This document shows positions 27,195 through 36,261 of a stretch of DNA of 64,000 bases, in pieces. The first letter of the stretch is position 1, and each line of letters begins with the position of its first letter. A program made the translations under genes and the position numbers. The notes under the pieces are model-generated. The model did not search any database and was not told where the DNA came from. It saw only the letters and a program-made list of their open reading frames with translations. Source of the stretch: Campylobacter avium LMG 24591 (GTDB lineage: Bacteria; Campylobacterota; Campylobacteria; Campylobacterales; Campylobacteraceae). The DNA is taken from positions 310,001 through 374,000 of the forward strand of contig NZ_CP022347.1 of the NCBI RefSeq assembly GCF_002238335.1, in the 5' to 3' direction.

Positions 27195-27219
27195 AGGTGG
27201 CTTTTTTAAGGATTTATTT

Positions 27220-29220
27220 ATGAAAATTTTACTTTTAAATAAAAACCCGATTATATCCAAGCTTGTAAAGCTTAGTGCAGAGAAAATAGGGTATGACTTT
27301 GAGGAACAAGAGGATTATAAAGACGGCTTAAGTGCCGATGTTATCATAATAGATAGCGATGTAAAAGCTGATTTAAAAACTCTTAGCGAAAATTCATCTA
27401 AGTTGATATATTTAAGCCCTAAAAATCAAGATAATAATGAAAATTTTTATATAAGCATACACAAGCCTTTTTTACCAACTGATTTAATCAAGCTTATACA
27501 AGATAGCGGCGAGACAGTAATTTTAACAGAGGATAAAACAGAGGATGAAGCAAAAGATAATGGTGCTGACATTAGTCAAAATGTAGCAAATGATGAAAGC
27601 GCTGAACTTGATGTAAGATCTTTAGATTTTGATGATATAAAAGATGAGCAAAATACCGCAGATGAAAATAGTAGCGACAATGTGGCCTTAGTAGAGGAAG
27701 AATCAAGCAGTGAGAGTGAAGAAAAAAATCAAAATACACAAAATGATGAAGCGTTCGAACTTGATGTTTCATCTTTGAATTTCGATGATGTAAAAGATGA
27801 AAAGCAAGCTACAGATGAAGGGCAAGATGAGAATTTTGATGAGGGCGATTTGGATGCAGCCCTTAAGATGAGTGCAGGCGAAAAAAATGAAAAGATAGAT
27901 ACGCAGGATTTAAGTGAGGATGAGATAGATACAAATTTTGCCTTGCAGGATAAACAAGAGGATGAGAAATACATATTTGGTTCTAACGAGGTAGATGAAA
28001 CAAAAAGTGATGAAAATCTTAATGAGAATTTACAAGATGGTTTAAAAGATAATTATTCTGATGAGATGGCTTTAGCAGATGAGCCAAAGGATGATTTATC
28101 CAGCGATATAAATTTAGCAGATGATTTAAATAACCAAATAGATGAGCCTAGCAAGATACAAGCTGAGGATGAAAAACAAGAAAATGCCAAGACAAATATA
28201 AATAGTGAAGATGCGAATTTAGAAAGCAGCGTTGCTATTGATAAAAATCCTTATGATGATATGAGGATAGACTTAGATTCTTTAGAATTTGATGAATTTG
28301 ATAAAGACGGTTTAACTCATGATGACACAGACAAGCCGTTAGAGCCAGATACTCTTGCTAATGAAGTAGCTAATGATGATGAAGCAAGCAAAACAAATAG
28401 TGATGAAAATCTTAATGAGAATTTGCAAGATGTAAAAGATAATTCCTCTGATGAGATAACTTTAGCAGATGAGCCAAAGGATGATTTATCTAGCGGTACA
28501 AATTTAACAGATGAAGAAAACGCTATTGTAAATGAGCCTAGTGTTGATGAAGCGACATTAAATGATGAGTCTGTCCTTGATGACATAGATGATAAGCAAG
28601 AAGATAGCAAGGTTGATTTATCCTTAGATGATGAGATAAGTTTGCCAAGTGAAAGCAATGAGCCTGATAGCGAACTTCCTTTTGTGGTTGAGGAGAAGGA
28701 AGAGGAGAAAATTAACTTTGATGATATACCAAATGACGCTAAATTTATAGGCCAAGAAGAGGAGCAAGCAGACGATAGCCTAGATATTAAGCCTGTTTTA
28801 CTAGATGATAATCCTGTGCAAGATAACAACAAGTCTGTTCAAGAGCAGATTAAAGAAGAGCTTGCGATCTTAGATGAAATGGATAATCAAAAAGATGATA
28901 AAGTTGCTGATGGCTTAGATATAAAAGTTCAAAGAACAGATAGTCTTGATAAATCCTTTGAAAGCGACCTTGAAAATATAAGTCAAGAGGATATGCAAAT
29001 AGCACTTGGAGAAATAGTGCAAAATGACAATATAAAAGAAAAAGAGTCAGCAAACAAGGAAGTTAGCCAAGCAAATAATAATGAAATTATAGATGAGCTT
29101 AGCAAAAGTATAGCCGGAGCCATAAACTCGAGCATAAAAGATGAAACACTAAAGGCTGCTTTAAAAGGTATGAATATGAACATACATATAAACATAAATT
29201 TTGGAGAGGATAAGGCTTGA
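27220..29220 (+). CDS. large acidic repeat protein (Cj1178-like), unknown function
   Basis: The 666-residue protein opens with about 100 residues that look like a small alpha/beta, receiver-like domain (MKILLLNKNPIISKLVKLSA, DVIIIDSDV, LIYLSPK, then a KPF). Most of the rest is extremely rich in Asp, Glu, Asn and Ser. Short motifs of type S/L-L-x-F-D-D recur (RSLDFDD, SSLNFDD, DSLEFDE). The C-terminus (about 625-666) is less acidic, with DELSKSIAGAINSSIKD and NIHININFG. No signal peptide or membrane segment. It lies between fliR and gmk, as in C. jejuni, where it is also annotated only as a highly acidic protein. Confidence 0.8.
   Translation: MKILLLNKNPIISKLVKLSAEKIGYDFEEQEDYKDGLSADVIIIDSDVKADLKTLSENSSKLIYLSPKNQDNNENFYISIHKPFLPTDLIKLIQDSGETVILTEDKTEDEAKDNGADISQNVANDESAELDVRSLDFDDIKDEQNTADENSSDNVALVEEESSSESEEKNQNTQNDEAFELDVSSLNFDDVKDEKQATDEGQDENFDEGDLDAALKMSAGEKNEKIDTQDLSEDEIDTNFALQDKQEDEKYIFGSNEVDETKSDENLNENLQDGLKDNYSDEMALADEPKDDLSSDINLADDLNNQIDEPSKIQAEDEKQENAKTNINSEDANLESSVAIDKNPYDDMRIDLDSLEFDEFDKDGLTHDDTDKPLEPDTLANEVANDDEASKTNSDENLNENLQDVKDNSSDEITLADEPKDDLSSGTNLTDEENAIVNEPSVDEATLNDESVLDDIDDKQEDSKVDLSLDDEISLPSESNEPDSELPFVVEEKEEEKINFDDIPNDAKFIGQEEEQADDSLDIKPVLLDDNPVQDNNKSVQEQIKEELAILDEMDNQKDDKVADGLDIKVQRTDSLDKSFESDLENISQEDMQIALGEIVQNDNIKEKESANKEVSQANNNEIIDELSKSIAGAINSSIKDETLKAALKGMNMNIHININFGEDKA
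28006..28123 (+). repeat. direct repeat copy 1 in acidic protein gene
   Basis: Encodes SDENLNENLQDGLKD and then ADEPKDDLSS. A second copy lies at 28399-28513 with only small changes, so this is an internal duplication of about 115 bp. Confidence 0.7.
28399..28513 (+). repeat. direct repeat copy 2 in acidic protein gene
   Basis: Encodes SDENLNENLQDVKDN and then ADEPKDDLSS. It matches copy 1 at 28006-28123 with a one-codon deletion. Confidence 0.7.
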
Positions 29221-29837
29221 AGCAAGGTTATATTTTGCTGCTTTCTGGCCCAAGTGGTGCTGGAAAATCCACGCTTTTATCAAAACTCTTAGAGGATTTT
29301 AAGGACGAACTTTATTTTTCCGTATCCTACACTACAAGAGCGCCTAGGGAAAAGGAAAAAGACGGGATAAATTATCATTTTATAAGCAGGGATAGTTTCG
29401 AGAAAAAAATTCAAAATGGTGATTTTTTAGAATATGCCAAGGTTCATGATAATTACTACGGAACCTCGTTAAAAGAGGTTTTAGATGCTTTAAATGCCAA
29501 TAAAATAGTCGTGTTTGATATAGATGTGCAAGGTTTTATGCAGGTTAAAAATAGCCTAAAAGATAAGCTTTGTTCGGTCTTTGTTAGCACAAAGGATTTA
29601 TTTACTTTAAAGCAAAGGCTTAATAATAGAGCTACAAATGATGATAATTTAAAGCAACGTTTGCATAATGCTAGCTTGGAGATGAACTTTTTAAAAGAGT
29701 ATGATTATTTTATAATCAATGATGATGTAAATATTGCTTATGATGAGTTAAAAAATATATTTAAGGCTGAAAAATTAAGAATTACAAGATATAATGTCGA
29801 TAATATTTTACAGCTGTGGAATGATAAAGGAGAGTAA
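29217..29837 (+). CDS. gmk: guanylate kinase
   Basis: The 206-residue enzyme has the P-loop GPSGAGKST at residues 11-19, the GMP-binding SYTTRAPREKEKDGINYHF segment and the VFDIDVQG motif. It phosphorylates GMP to GDP. The start is TTG 29217, which overlaps the TGA stop of the acidic protein gene (TTGA), with GGA-rich sequence upstream; no ATG fits the N-terminal strand. It is 3 bases from the next start. Confidence 0.95.
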   Translation: MKQGYILLLSGPSGAGKSTLLSKLLEDFKDELYFSVSYTTRAPREKEKDGINYHFISRDSFEKKIQNGDFLEYAKVHDNYYGTSLKEVLDALNANKIVVFDIDVQGFMQVKNSLKDKLCSVFVSTKDLFTLKQRLNNRATNDDNLKQRLHNASLEMNFLKEYDYFIINDDVNIAYDELKNIFKAEKLRITRYNVDNILQLWNDKGE

Positions 29838-30077
29838 ATGGGATTGAGTTCTATAGGACCTGGACAGTGGTTAATTATCTTACTTATAATAGTTTTACTT
29901 TTTGGTGCTAAGAAAATACCTGAGCTGGCAAAGGGTTTGGGCAGAGGAATTAAAACCTTTAAAGATGAGATGAGCTCTGATGATAAAAAAGATATACAAA
30001 AAATAGAAGAAAAGCAAGAAACCGCCGCTTTTAAAGCTGATGAACAAAGTGCAAAAAGCGAAGAAAAGAAAGCGTAG
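29838..30077 (+). CDS. tatA: Sec-independent protein translocase TatA
   Basis: The 79-residue protein has one membrane helix (about residues 10-22), the hinge FGAKKIPELAKGLGRG, and an amphipathic helix GIKTFKDEM followed by a charged tail. It forms the Tat pore, which is needed for folded redox proteins such as the Rieske subunit encoded upstream. It begins immediately after gmk. Confidence 0.94.
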   Translation: MGLSSIGPGQWLIILLIIVLLFGAKKIPELAKGLGRGIKTFKDEMSSDDKKDIQKIEEKQETAAFKADEQSAKSEEKKA

Positions 30078-30082
30078 TTTTC

Positions 30083-31666
30083 TTGAGAAATATAGTATAT
30101 CAACACATTAAAAGTATTTTAAAAAGAGACTTTGTTTTAGAATCTCCAAGAGATAGAAATTTAGCGCATTTTGCTACACCTTTAGCCTTTACCTTGGCTA
30201 AAGAGCTTAAACAATCACCGCATTTAATAGCACAAGACCTGCTGCTTTGTTTTGCTGAGGATAGTTTTTTTGATAAGGTAGAGTGCGTAAATGCTTATAT
30301 AAATTTTAAACTTTCGCCTAAATTTTTAAACACTCTTTGCACTCAGGCTTTGAGCAATCCTTCCTCTTTTTGCAAGGGCGAGCAAAAAGAGCAAAGTATT
30401 TTTCTTGAGTATGTAAGTGCAAATCCTACAGGCCCGCTTCACATAGGGCACGCAAGAGGCGCTGTGTACGGCAATACTTTGTATAATCTAGCTAAGCATT
30501 TAGGATATAAAATTCACAGCGAATACTATGTAAATGACAGCGGCAAGCAAATATCCTTGCTAGGCTTGTCTGTTTTATCAAGAGTTAAGCAGCTTTTAGG
30601 GCATGATGTTGAAATTCCAGATGAGTGCTACAAGGGCGAGTACATTATAAACCTAGCAAATGAAGCACTTTTGAAATTTGATAAATCATTTTTTGTGGAT
30701 GAGAATTTAGACGAACTTGCTTTGTGGGCCAAGGACAAAATGCTTGATAATATCAAAAACACCCTAGCTGATGCTAAGATATATATAGATAATTATATGA
30801 GTGAGAGAGCTATATATAAAGAACTTGATGAAACTCTTGAGCTTTTAAAACAAAAAGGTGGTGCGTACGAAAAAGACGGCAAGCTTTTTTTGGCCTCATC
30901 CTTAAAAGGCGATGAAAAGGATAGGGTGATTTTAAGGGAGGATAAGTCAGCTACTTATCTAGCTACTGATATAGCATATCATAGACATAAAATGTCATCT
31001 AAATACGATGTGTTCATAAACATTTGGGGCGCTGACCACCACGGATACATAGCAAGAGTAAAGGCTGCTATGAATTTCTTGGGCTTTGATGATGATAAAT
31101 TAGAAATTATCCTAGCGCAAATGGTCTCACTGCTTAAGGCTAACAAACCTTACAAGATGAGCAAGAGAGCTGGAAATTTCATACTTATGCAAGATGTTTT
31201 AGATGAGATAGGTAGCGATGCCTTAAGATTTATTTTTATAAGCAAAAAATGCGACACGCACCTAGAATTTGATGTCGATGAATTTAAAAAAGAAGATAGC
31301 ACAAATCCGGTTTTTTATATAAATTATGCTTATGCAAGAATTCATCAAGTCTTTGCAAAGGCGCAAAAAGAAACAAAAGATGTGATTAATGCTGATATTT
31401 CCTCCTTAAATGAGGAAGCTTTAAATTTGCTTTTTGAGGCCTTAAATTTAGAGGCAGTGCTAAATGACGCCTTTGAAAGTAGGGCTTTGCAAAAAATCAG
31501 CGATTATTTAAAAATGTTAGCAGGACGCTTTCATAAATTCTATAATGAAAATAAGGTTCTTGGTGCTGAAAATGAGGACGCTTTACTAAAGCTGTTCGCC
31601 GCGGTTGCGTTAAGCATAAAAACAGCACTTGCCATAATCGGCATAAGTGCTAAAGACAAGATGTAG
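30083..31666 (+). CDS. argS: arginyl-tRNA synthetase
   Basis: The 527-residue class I synthetase has the HIGH signature in ANPTGPLHIGHARGAVYG, the INIWGADHHGYIARVKAA segment and the C-terminal DALRFIFISKK to anticodon-binding helices. It has a KMSK motif (PYKMSKRAGN), unusual for bacterial ArgRS but seen in Campylobacter. The start is TTG 30083, five bases after tatA; the N-terminal region fits the family. Convergent with the zinc ribbon gene, 2 bases apart. Confidence 0.95.
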   Translation: MRNIVYQHIKSILKRDFVLESPRDRNLAHFATPLAFTLAKELKQSPHLIAQDLLLCFAEDSFFDKVECVNAYINFKLSPKFLNTLCTQALSNPSSFCKGEQKEQSIFLEYVSANPTGPLHIGHARGAVYGNTLYNLAKHLGYKIHSEYYVNDSGKQISLLGLSVLSRVKQLLGHDVEIPDECYKGEYIINLANEALLKFDKSFFVDENLDELALWAKDKMLDNIKNTLADAKIYIDNYMSERAIYKELDETLELLKQKGGAYEKDGKLFLASSLKGDEKDRVILREDKSATYLATDIAYHRHKMSSKYDVFINIWGADHHGYIARVKAAMNFLGFDDDKLEIILAQMVSLLKANKPYKMSKRAGNFILMQDVLDEIGSDALRFIFISKKCDTHLEFDVDEFKKEDSTNPVFYINYAYARIHQVFAKAQKETKDVINADISSLNEEALNLLFEALNLEAVLNDAFESRALQKISDYLKMLAGRFHKFYNENKVLGAENEDALLKLFAAVALSIKTALAIIGISAKDKM

Positions 31667-31668
31667 GC

Positions 31669-31917
31669 TTAGAAATCAAAAAGTTCTCCAAGCCAACTTT
31701 CCCTCTTTTTCTTTTTATAGTATCCGTCGTTGTAGTGGCGTTGTTCCTCGTAGCGTCTATCATCTCTAAAGCTTTCTTTAGGGGCGGAATTTCTTTCTAT
31801 TATCTTGTCAAGCTCGCCCCTGTCAAGCCAAACACCCCTGCATTTAGGGCAGTAGTCTATTTCAACTCCGTTTCTATCACTCATAACTAAGTCTACATTG
31901 CAAACAGGACACAGCAT
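31669..31917 (-). CDS. zinc-ribbon protein (zf-TFIIB type)
   Basis: The 82-residue protein has two Cys pairs, CPVC and CPKC, in the zf-TFIIB spacing and the GVWLDRGELDKII segment typical of that family. The rest is a basic, Tyr/Arg/Lys-rich tail (YKKKKRESW). Probably a small zinc-binding cytosolic protein; role unknown. The start is ATG with AAAGGAG just upstream. Confidence 0.85.
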   Translation of the reverse strand: MLCPVCNVDLVMSDRNGVEIDYCPKCRGVWLDRGELDKIIERNSAPKESFRDDRRYEEQRHYNDGYYKKKKRESWLGELFDF

Positions 31918-31965
31918 TTCATCTCCTTTTAAATTTGCGTAAATTTTATATATAAAGCATAAATG

Positions 31966-32502
31966 TTAAGTTGCTGCGTGAGTTCTTTTGTATTTTTTGT
32001 ATCTGTCAAAGATACTGCTATGTCTAGTCATCATCAAGCTTTGTTCAAAAAATATTATAAGTGTTATGGAAACTCCAACCGCAAGGGCCAAAGTAACAGA
32101 TAAGGTTATTAAAAAATAATCAAAAAATTCAACCAAATACCTAGTTTTTAAAGCTAAATCATTACTATTTATAAAGGAAAAAAGATACAAAATAGCTCTA
32201 TAAGCGTAAATTCCCGGTATCATGGGAAGCAAGGCCGGAAAGGCTATTATCTCGGCCGGTGTTTTTGAAAGCTTTGCAAACAACATCCCAAAGCAGCCGA
32301 CCACAAAGGAGGCCAAAAATGTTGCTAGAGCCAAAGTTTGTATGTTTGCAAATTCCATTAAGAAAAATCTAAATCCATGACCTATCGCAGCTAAAATAGC
32401 CGTAAAAAATAGCGTTCTAATGGGCGGATTGCAAGCGTATGCAAAGGCAAAGCCCGTTATAGCAGCAAAAAATACATCACTAAGCAGTAAATTCACATTC
32501 AT
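31966..32502 (-). CDS. threonine/serine exporter-like protein, C-terminal half (DUF3815)
   Basis: The 178-residue membrane protein has about five hydrophobic segments, with the FPALLPMIPGIYAYRAI motif of the DUF3815/ThrE C-terminal domain. It overlaps the upstream DUF1212-type gene by 4 bases (ATGA), so the two halves form one split ThrE-type exporter. The substrate (threonine, serine or another small acid) is inference. Confidence 0.83.
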   Translation of the reverse strand: MNVNLLLSDVFFAAITGFAFAYACNPPIRTLFFTAILAAIGHGFRFFLMEFANIQTLALATFLASFVVGCFGMLFAKLSKTPAEIIAFPALLPMIPGIYAYRAILYLFSFINSNDLALKTRYLVEFFDYFLITLSVTLALAVGVSITLIIFFEQSLMMTRHSSIFDRYKKYKRTHAAT

Positions 32503-33275
32503 TGCACTAGCCTAAAATCTGATAAAATCAACGTAAGATACAGCCCCAAAGCTATACAAATGATTAAAATTATAATGTTTATAATCTTGCTTAAGCCAAC
32601 TTGTATATAGTCCTTTAGTATGTCAATTACTGAATTTATAAAGAAAACTCCGGGTATTAAATACAAAATACTAGAGCCAAGTGCCACTTCAGGAGTGTTT
32701 GTTAAATTTAAACTAACCCCTATATACGCTATATAAGAGGAAATGAACGAACAGCACAGATACAAAATTCTTATACCGACATTAAATTTCATGCCAAGCA
32801 TTTTTAAACTAGCCCCAACTAAGGTGCTAAAAAATATCAAAAACAAGGTGGCAAAATCACCTCCAAAAAGCCTTGAAAAAGCTGCACTGCCTATGCTTTG
32901 TATAAGCACATAAGAATACATAGGTCTTTTTTTTGTGCTGATGAGTTTTTTAAAACACCTCTTGGCAACCTTTATATCGTGTATATGGTCATATATAGCC
33001 CAGCTTAAAGCGCTTAAATTTGATATCAGGGTAAAATCTATGAGCAAAAATTTATTCTTTACTATGTAGGTTCTTAGGCTGGAGTAATCATCAGGGTCTA
33101 TTATGTTTATGATTGTTCTGTTAAAAGAGAAATTTAAATTTAGGGTGTATCCGTAGCTTTGAGCTATCCTTATGGCACATCTGTTTATTCTTGAGCTATA
33201 AGTGCCTATGCTAACCATGGCTGAGACATAGTCGATTATAAAATTAGAGAATTCCTGAATATCTGGCTTTTGCAT
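32499..33275 (-). CDS. threonine/serine exporter-like protein, N-terminal half (DUF1212)
   Basis: The 258-residue protein has an N-terminal cytosolic domain and five or so membrane segments. The segment VSAMVSIGTYSSRINRC is the ThrE-type opening, and SSILYLIPGVFFINSVIDIL is the proline-bearing membrane motif. Pairs with the DUF3815 protein. The catalytic-looking serine/threonine residues of the soluble domain are kept. Substrate unproven. Confidence 0.83.
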   Translation of the reverse strand: MQKPDIQEFSNFIIDYVSAMVSIGTYSSRINRCAIRIAQSYGYTLNLNFSFNRTIINIIDPDDYSSLRTYIVKNKFLLIDFTLISNLSALSWAIYDHIHDIKVAKRCFKKLISTKKRPMYSYVLIQSIGSAAFSRLFGGDFATLFLIFFSTLVGASLKMLGMKFNVGIRILYLCCSFISSYIAYIGVSLNLTNTPEVALGSSILYLIPGVFFINSVIDILKDYIQVGLSKIINIIILIICIALGLYLTLILSDFRLVQ

Positions 33276-33322
33276 AATATTTCTTATGTTTTTTTCTAAT
33301 TATAAGACAATTTCTTTGCATT

Positions 33323-33937
33323 TTAGTGTAAAGTTTTGTTTTTTTTCATTTTTTTGTTTATATATATGTAAATTCCGGTTGCTAACAATGCAAATATCAC
33401 AATGGCTATTAAAATTTGATGTAAGGATTCTTTTATAAGCTCCTCATTTTGTCCTAAAAAATACCCCAAATACACCAAAATGCTAACCCAAATTCCGCTT
33501 CCAGCTGCTGTAAAAAATACGAAGTTAAACATCTTCATCTTTGCAAGTCCAGCTGGCATTGATATATACTGTCTTATGCCTGGTAGCAATCTACAAATAA
33601 AAGTTGAAAATTCTCCGTGCTTGTTGAAAAAGGCCTCAAATTTTTGGAATTTTTCCTCTGTTATGCCAAAAAATTTCCCGTATTTAATCACAAAGGACCT
33701 GCCCCAAAAAAAGCAGATATAGTAATTTATCAAAGCCCCAAGCACAGAGCCTAGTATCCCGCACAAAATACATATATAGGCGTTAAATTCTCCCTTGTAA
33801 GCTAAGTATCCAGCAGGTATCATCACGACCTCACTAGGAAATGGTATAAAGCAGCTTTCTATAGTCATTAGGATTATAATTCCTACGTATCCTAGATCGC
33901 TTGCTAAATTTAAGATAAAGTCTATAAAAGATTGCAT
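33323..33937 (-). CDS. DedA family membrane protein
   Basis: The 204-residue protein has about five membrane segments and the family motifs: ESCFIPFPSEVVMIPAGYLA near the N-terminus, then FFGITEEKFQKFEAFFNKHG and FICRLLPGIRQYISMPAG. DedA proteins translocate lipid carriers or phospholipids and support envelope homeostasis. It starts on the cyclophilin stop (TAATG). Confidence 0.9.
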   Translation of the reverse strand: MQSFIDFILNLASDLGYVGIIILMTIESCFIPFPSEVVMIPAGYLAYKGEFNAYICILCGILGSVLGALINYYICFFWGRSFVIKYGKFFGITEEKFQKFEAFFNKHGEFSTFICRLLPGIRQYISMPAGLAKMKMFNFVFFTAAGSGIWVSILVYLGYFLGQNEELIKESLHQILIAIVIFALLATGIYIYINKKMKKNKTLH

Positions 33938-34419
33938 TAATTTTTCTCTTCTATCTCAATATCTAAAATTTTATCTCCAGCCCTTATAGAGTCTAAAACT
34001 TCTAGGCTTTTTTCGTCTTTTTCATCAATTTGTCCAAAAACTGTATGAACTCCGTCTAAATGAGGTTGCGGGCTGTGCGTTATGAAAAACTGCGAACCGC
34101 CTGTATCTCTACCTGCGTGAGCCATGCTAAGCGTTCCTCTTAGGTGTTTGTTTTCTTGATTATCACACTCGCATTCTATCTCATAGCCAGGTCCTCCTAT
34201 GCCATTTCCGTAAGGACAGCCAGCCTGAACCACGAAATTTGGAATAACCCTGTGAAAAGTTAAATTTTTATAAAAACCCTCTTTGGCTAAATTTGCAAAA
34301 TTACACACAGTTTGAGGCGCCTCATCTGCAAAAAGCTCTAAAGTCATATCGCCTTTTTCTGTCTTTATGATAGCCTTTTTATAGTCTTTGGCCTTGCTTG
34401 TGTCTATTTGTTTTAGCAT
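33937..34419 (-). CDS. peptidyl-prolyl cis-trans isomerase, cyclophilin type
   Basis: The 160-residue cytosolic enzyme (no signal peptide) has the cyclophilin core: [13 protein letters not shown] (catalytic Arg), [25 protein letters not shown] and [11 protein letters not shown]. It catalyses proline isomerisation. Between yebC and dedA, as in C. jejuni. Confidence 0.93.
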   Translation of the reverse strand: MLKQIDTSKAKDYKKAIIKTEKGDMTLELFADEAPQTVCNFANLAKEGFYKNLTFHRVIPNFVVQAGCPYGNGIGGPGYEIECECDNQENKHLRGTLSMAHAGRDTGGSQFFITHSPQPHLDGVHTVFGQIDEKDEKSLEVLDSIRAGDKILDIEIEEKN

Positions 34420-34430
34420 TTATTTTCCTT

Positions 34431-35138
34431 TCATTCTATGTTTGTATAAACAGACTGTACATCATCGTCATCTTCTAGCTTTTCAAGCAGTTTTTCTATC
34501 TCATTTTCCTCGTCTTCGCTTAAGCTTATCGGCGAATTTGCGATGTATTCTAATCCGGCTTTTTTTATGCTCAAATTCTTTTGTTCTATAATGTCGCTTA
34601 GTTCTTTAAATGAAGTATAATCGCCTATTACAAGCAAGCCATCATCATTGTTTTGCAGCTCCTCAAGCCCATAGTCTATAAGCTCAAGCTCAAGCTCCTC
34701 TAAATCGCCCTCGTATTTTTCTAGGTAAAACACAGCCTTTCTTGAAAACATGAAATCAAGAGATCCGTTTTGCAAGAATTCAGCCTTGTTTTTATTAAAA
34801 ATCGCCTTTATGTTAGCAACCGTTCTTGTTGGATTATCGCTCATGCACTCAACTATCACAAGCACGCCATAAGCTGCCTTGCCCTCATAGCGAAGCTCTT
34901 TTATGTCGTTCGCGTCCTTGCCGCTAGCTCTTTTTATGGCAGCTTCTATGTTGTCCTTTGGCATATTATTTGCCTTTGCTGTGGCTATGGCTAAACGCAA
35001 TTTAGCATTCATCAAAGGATCACTCCCGCCCTCTTTAGCAGCTGCTTGTATAGCTTTTGCAAGTTTTGGAAATAACTTGCTCATCTTATCCCATCTAGCT
35101 TCTTTTGAAGCTCTTCTGTACTCAAAAGCTCTTCCCAT
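34431..35138 (-). CDS. YebC/PmpR family DNA-binding protein
   Basis: The 235-residue protein has the family opening KWDKMS-type segment ([18 protein letters not shown]), a [15 protein letters not shown] stretch and an acidic C-terminal domain. YebC proteins are DNA- or ribosome-associated regulators, with recent evidence for relief of translation stalling at prolines; the exact role here is not known. Its 3' end is followed by the cyclophilin gene. Confidence 0.92.
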   Translation of the reverse strand: MGRAFEYRRASKEARWDKMSKLFPKLAKAIQAAAKEGGSDPLMNAKLRLAIATAKANNMPKDNIEAAIKRASGKDANDIKELRYEGKAAYGVLVIVECMSDNPTRTVANIKAIFNKNKAEFLQNGSLDFMFSRKAVFYLEKYEGDLEELELELIDYGLEELQNNDDGLLVIGDYTSFKELSDIIEQKNLSIKKAGLEYIANSPISLSEDEENEIEKLLEKLEDDDDVQSVYTNIE

Positions 35139-35191
35139 TTATAAAATCCTAATCTAAAATTTTAAATTTACAAATCATTAATCTAGTATCT

Positions 35192-35236
35192 TTATAATCT
35201 CAATGCTAAGACAATACTAAACTTGGTTTTACTCAT
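35192..35236 (-). other. possible 14-codon leader peptide
   Basis: ATG at 35236 has a strong AAAGGAG seven bases upstream but encodes only MSKTKFSIVLALRL before TAA. It lies between acpS and yebC, on their strand. It may be a leader peptide, a gene remnant or chance. Confidence 0.3.
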
Positions 35237-35252
35237 AAAAACTCCTTTATGT

Positions 35253-35279
35253 AAAAGGAAGGTTACTTGCCTTCCTTTT
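35253..35279. terminator. hairpin at acpS 3' end
   Basis: AAAAGGAAGG (35253-35262) pairs with CCTTCCTTTT (35270-35279), loop 7 nt, overlapping the acpS stop codon. The T run on the minus strand fits termination of fliL-acpS. Confidence 0.6.
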
Positions 35280-35625
35280 CACATTCTAATGCAACCACCG
35301 CTATTGCAAAGCCGCCATCGTGAGATATGCTAAGAGAACTTGATTTGATACCGAAATTTTTATTTACCTTTTCGCTAAAATCAAGCAAAGGTTTGTTTTT
35401 ATGGTCCTTGCTAATTTTCACATCTAAAAAACCAGCTTCAGAGCTAATGCCAACTCCTAAGGCCTTTAAAGCAGCTTCTTTGGCCGCAAAAAAACCAGCC
35501 AAAGATGAGGCGTTTGTTATGATTTTTTGCTCATCCTTGCTTAAAAATTTATCTAAAAATAACTGCTTGTGTTTGTTATAGCTTTTTTCAATCCTACTTA
35601 TAAGAACTATATCACAGCCTATCAC
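35263..35625 (-). CDS. acpS: holo-[acyl-carrier-protein] synthase
   Basis: The 120-residue phosphopantetheinyl transferase has the GCDIV-x-I-x-RI start (MIGCDIVLISRIEK) with the metal Asp4, the AGFFAAKEAALKALG motif (Glu and Lys) and SISHDGGFAIAVV. It transfers 4'-phosphopantetheine to ACP. It overlaps the fliL 3' end by 4 bases, so the two are cotranscribed although unrelated in function. Confidence 0.95.
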   Translation of the reverse strand: MIGCDIVLISRIEKSYNKHKQLFLDKFLSKDEQKIITNASSLAGFFAAKEAALKALGVGISSEAGFLDVKISKDHKNKPLLDFSEKVNKNFGIKSSSLSISHDGGFAIAVVALECEKEGK

Positions 35626-36173
35626 GATACAACGAAGTCCGTAAAATACATATCTTTAATAAAGCCGTCGTTTAGAATTTCATTTATACGCCCCACAAGC
35701 TCATCCTTAAGTCTTTCCTTGCCTCTTGTAGTGCTTATCTCCTCGTAAGTTTTTGAGGTTAGAGTTCTTATGATTATATCTCTTATGATAGATGTTTTTT
35801 TCTCTAACTCTGTTTGCAATAATTCAGTGTTTTGCTCAAGCTGAATGCTGCATTTTAGATACCTTGAACCGCTATTGCTTAATAAATTCACAGTGAATGG
35901 TTCTAGGGCAAACATAGGGCCTATATTTGCAAAATCACTTCCTCTTTGTCTGCTATTGGCTGAATTTTGCGTATTCTTGGGCTTGTTTGCACTTTGACTT
36001 TGTTGAGCACTAACTTCAGTAGCCGGTGTAGCCTCATCAGCAGGGCCAGAAAATACCAAATACCCTATAGCGCCTATTATGGCCAATAAAAGCACGAACA
36101 AAACTATAACAATGATAAGAACTAAAGATATTTTTGAGCCTTTTTTTTCTTCCGTTTTTGCTTCTTCTTCCAC
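35622..36173 (-). CDS. fliL: flagellar basal body-associated protein FliL
   Basis: The 183-residue protein has a short cytosolic tail (EEEAKTEEKKGSK), one membrane helix at about residues 15-37, a Gln/Asn/Ala-rich linker, and the periplasmic stomatin-like FliL domain ending DMYFTDFVV. The start is GTG 36173, with AAAGGGA upstream; the frame stays open 43 codons further but that stretch is the divergent promoter region. FliL supports stator function around the motor. Confidence 0.9.
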   Translation of the reverse strand: MEEEAKTEEKKGSKISLVLIIVIVLFVLLLAIIGAIGYLVFSGPADEATPATEVSAQQSQSANKPKNTQNSANSRQRGSDFANIGPMFALEPFTVNLLSNSGSRYLKCSIQLEQNTELLQTELEKKTSIIRDIIIRTLTSKTYEEISTTRGKERLKDELVGRINEILNDGFIKDMYFTDFVVS

Positions 36174-36261
36174 TCTATTCCCTTTTTTTATGAAAAATAT
36201 TGTAAAATTGTATCCATTTTTTGTCATTTTTGCAATAAATTTACATAAAAAAGGAAGTCTG

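Noticed and set aside
27586-28520. possible CRISPR-like or tandem repeat array
   Set aside because: Repeats are in-frame coding duplications of an acidic protein, of unequal spacing and without spacers.
28317-28832. 171-codon minus-strand frame within the acidic protein gene
   Set aside because: The Ser-rich product is the complement of an Asp/Glu-rich coding region on the plus strand; codon bias explains the open frame.
33480-33722. plus-strand frame in the DedA gene
   Set aside because: Antisense to conserved DedA motifs, no ribosome site.
36079-36261. 61-codon N-terminal extension of the phosphohexomutase
   Set aside because: Antisense to fliL; the enzyme's conserved start is at 36262 with AAAGGAAG upstream.
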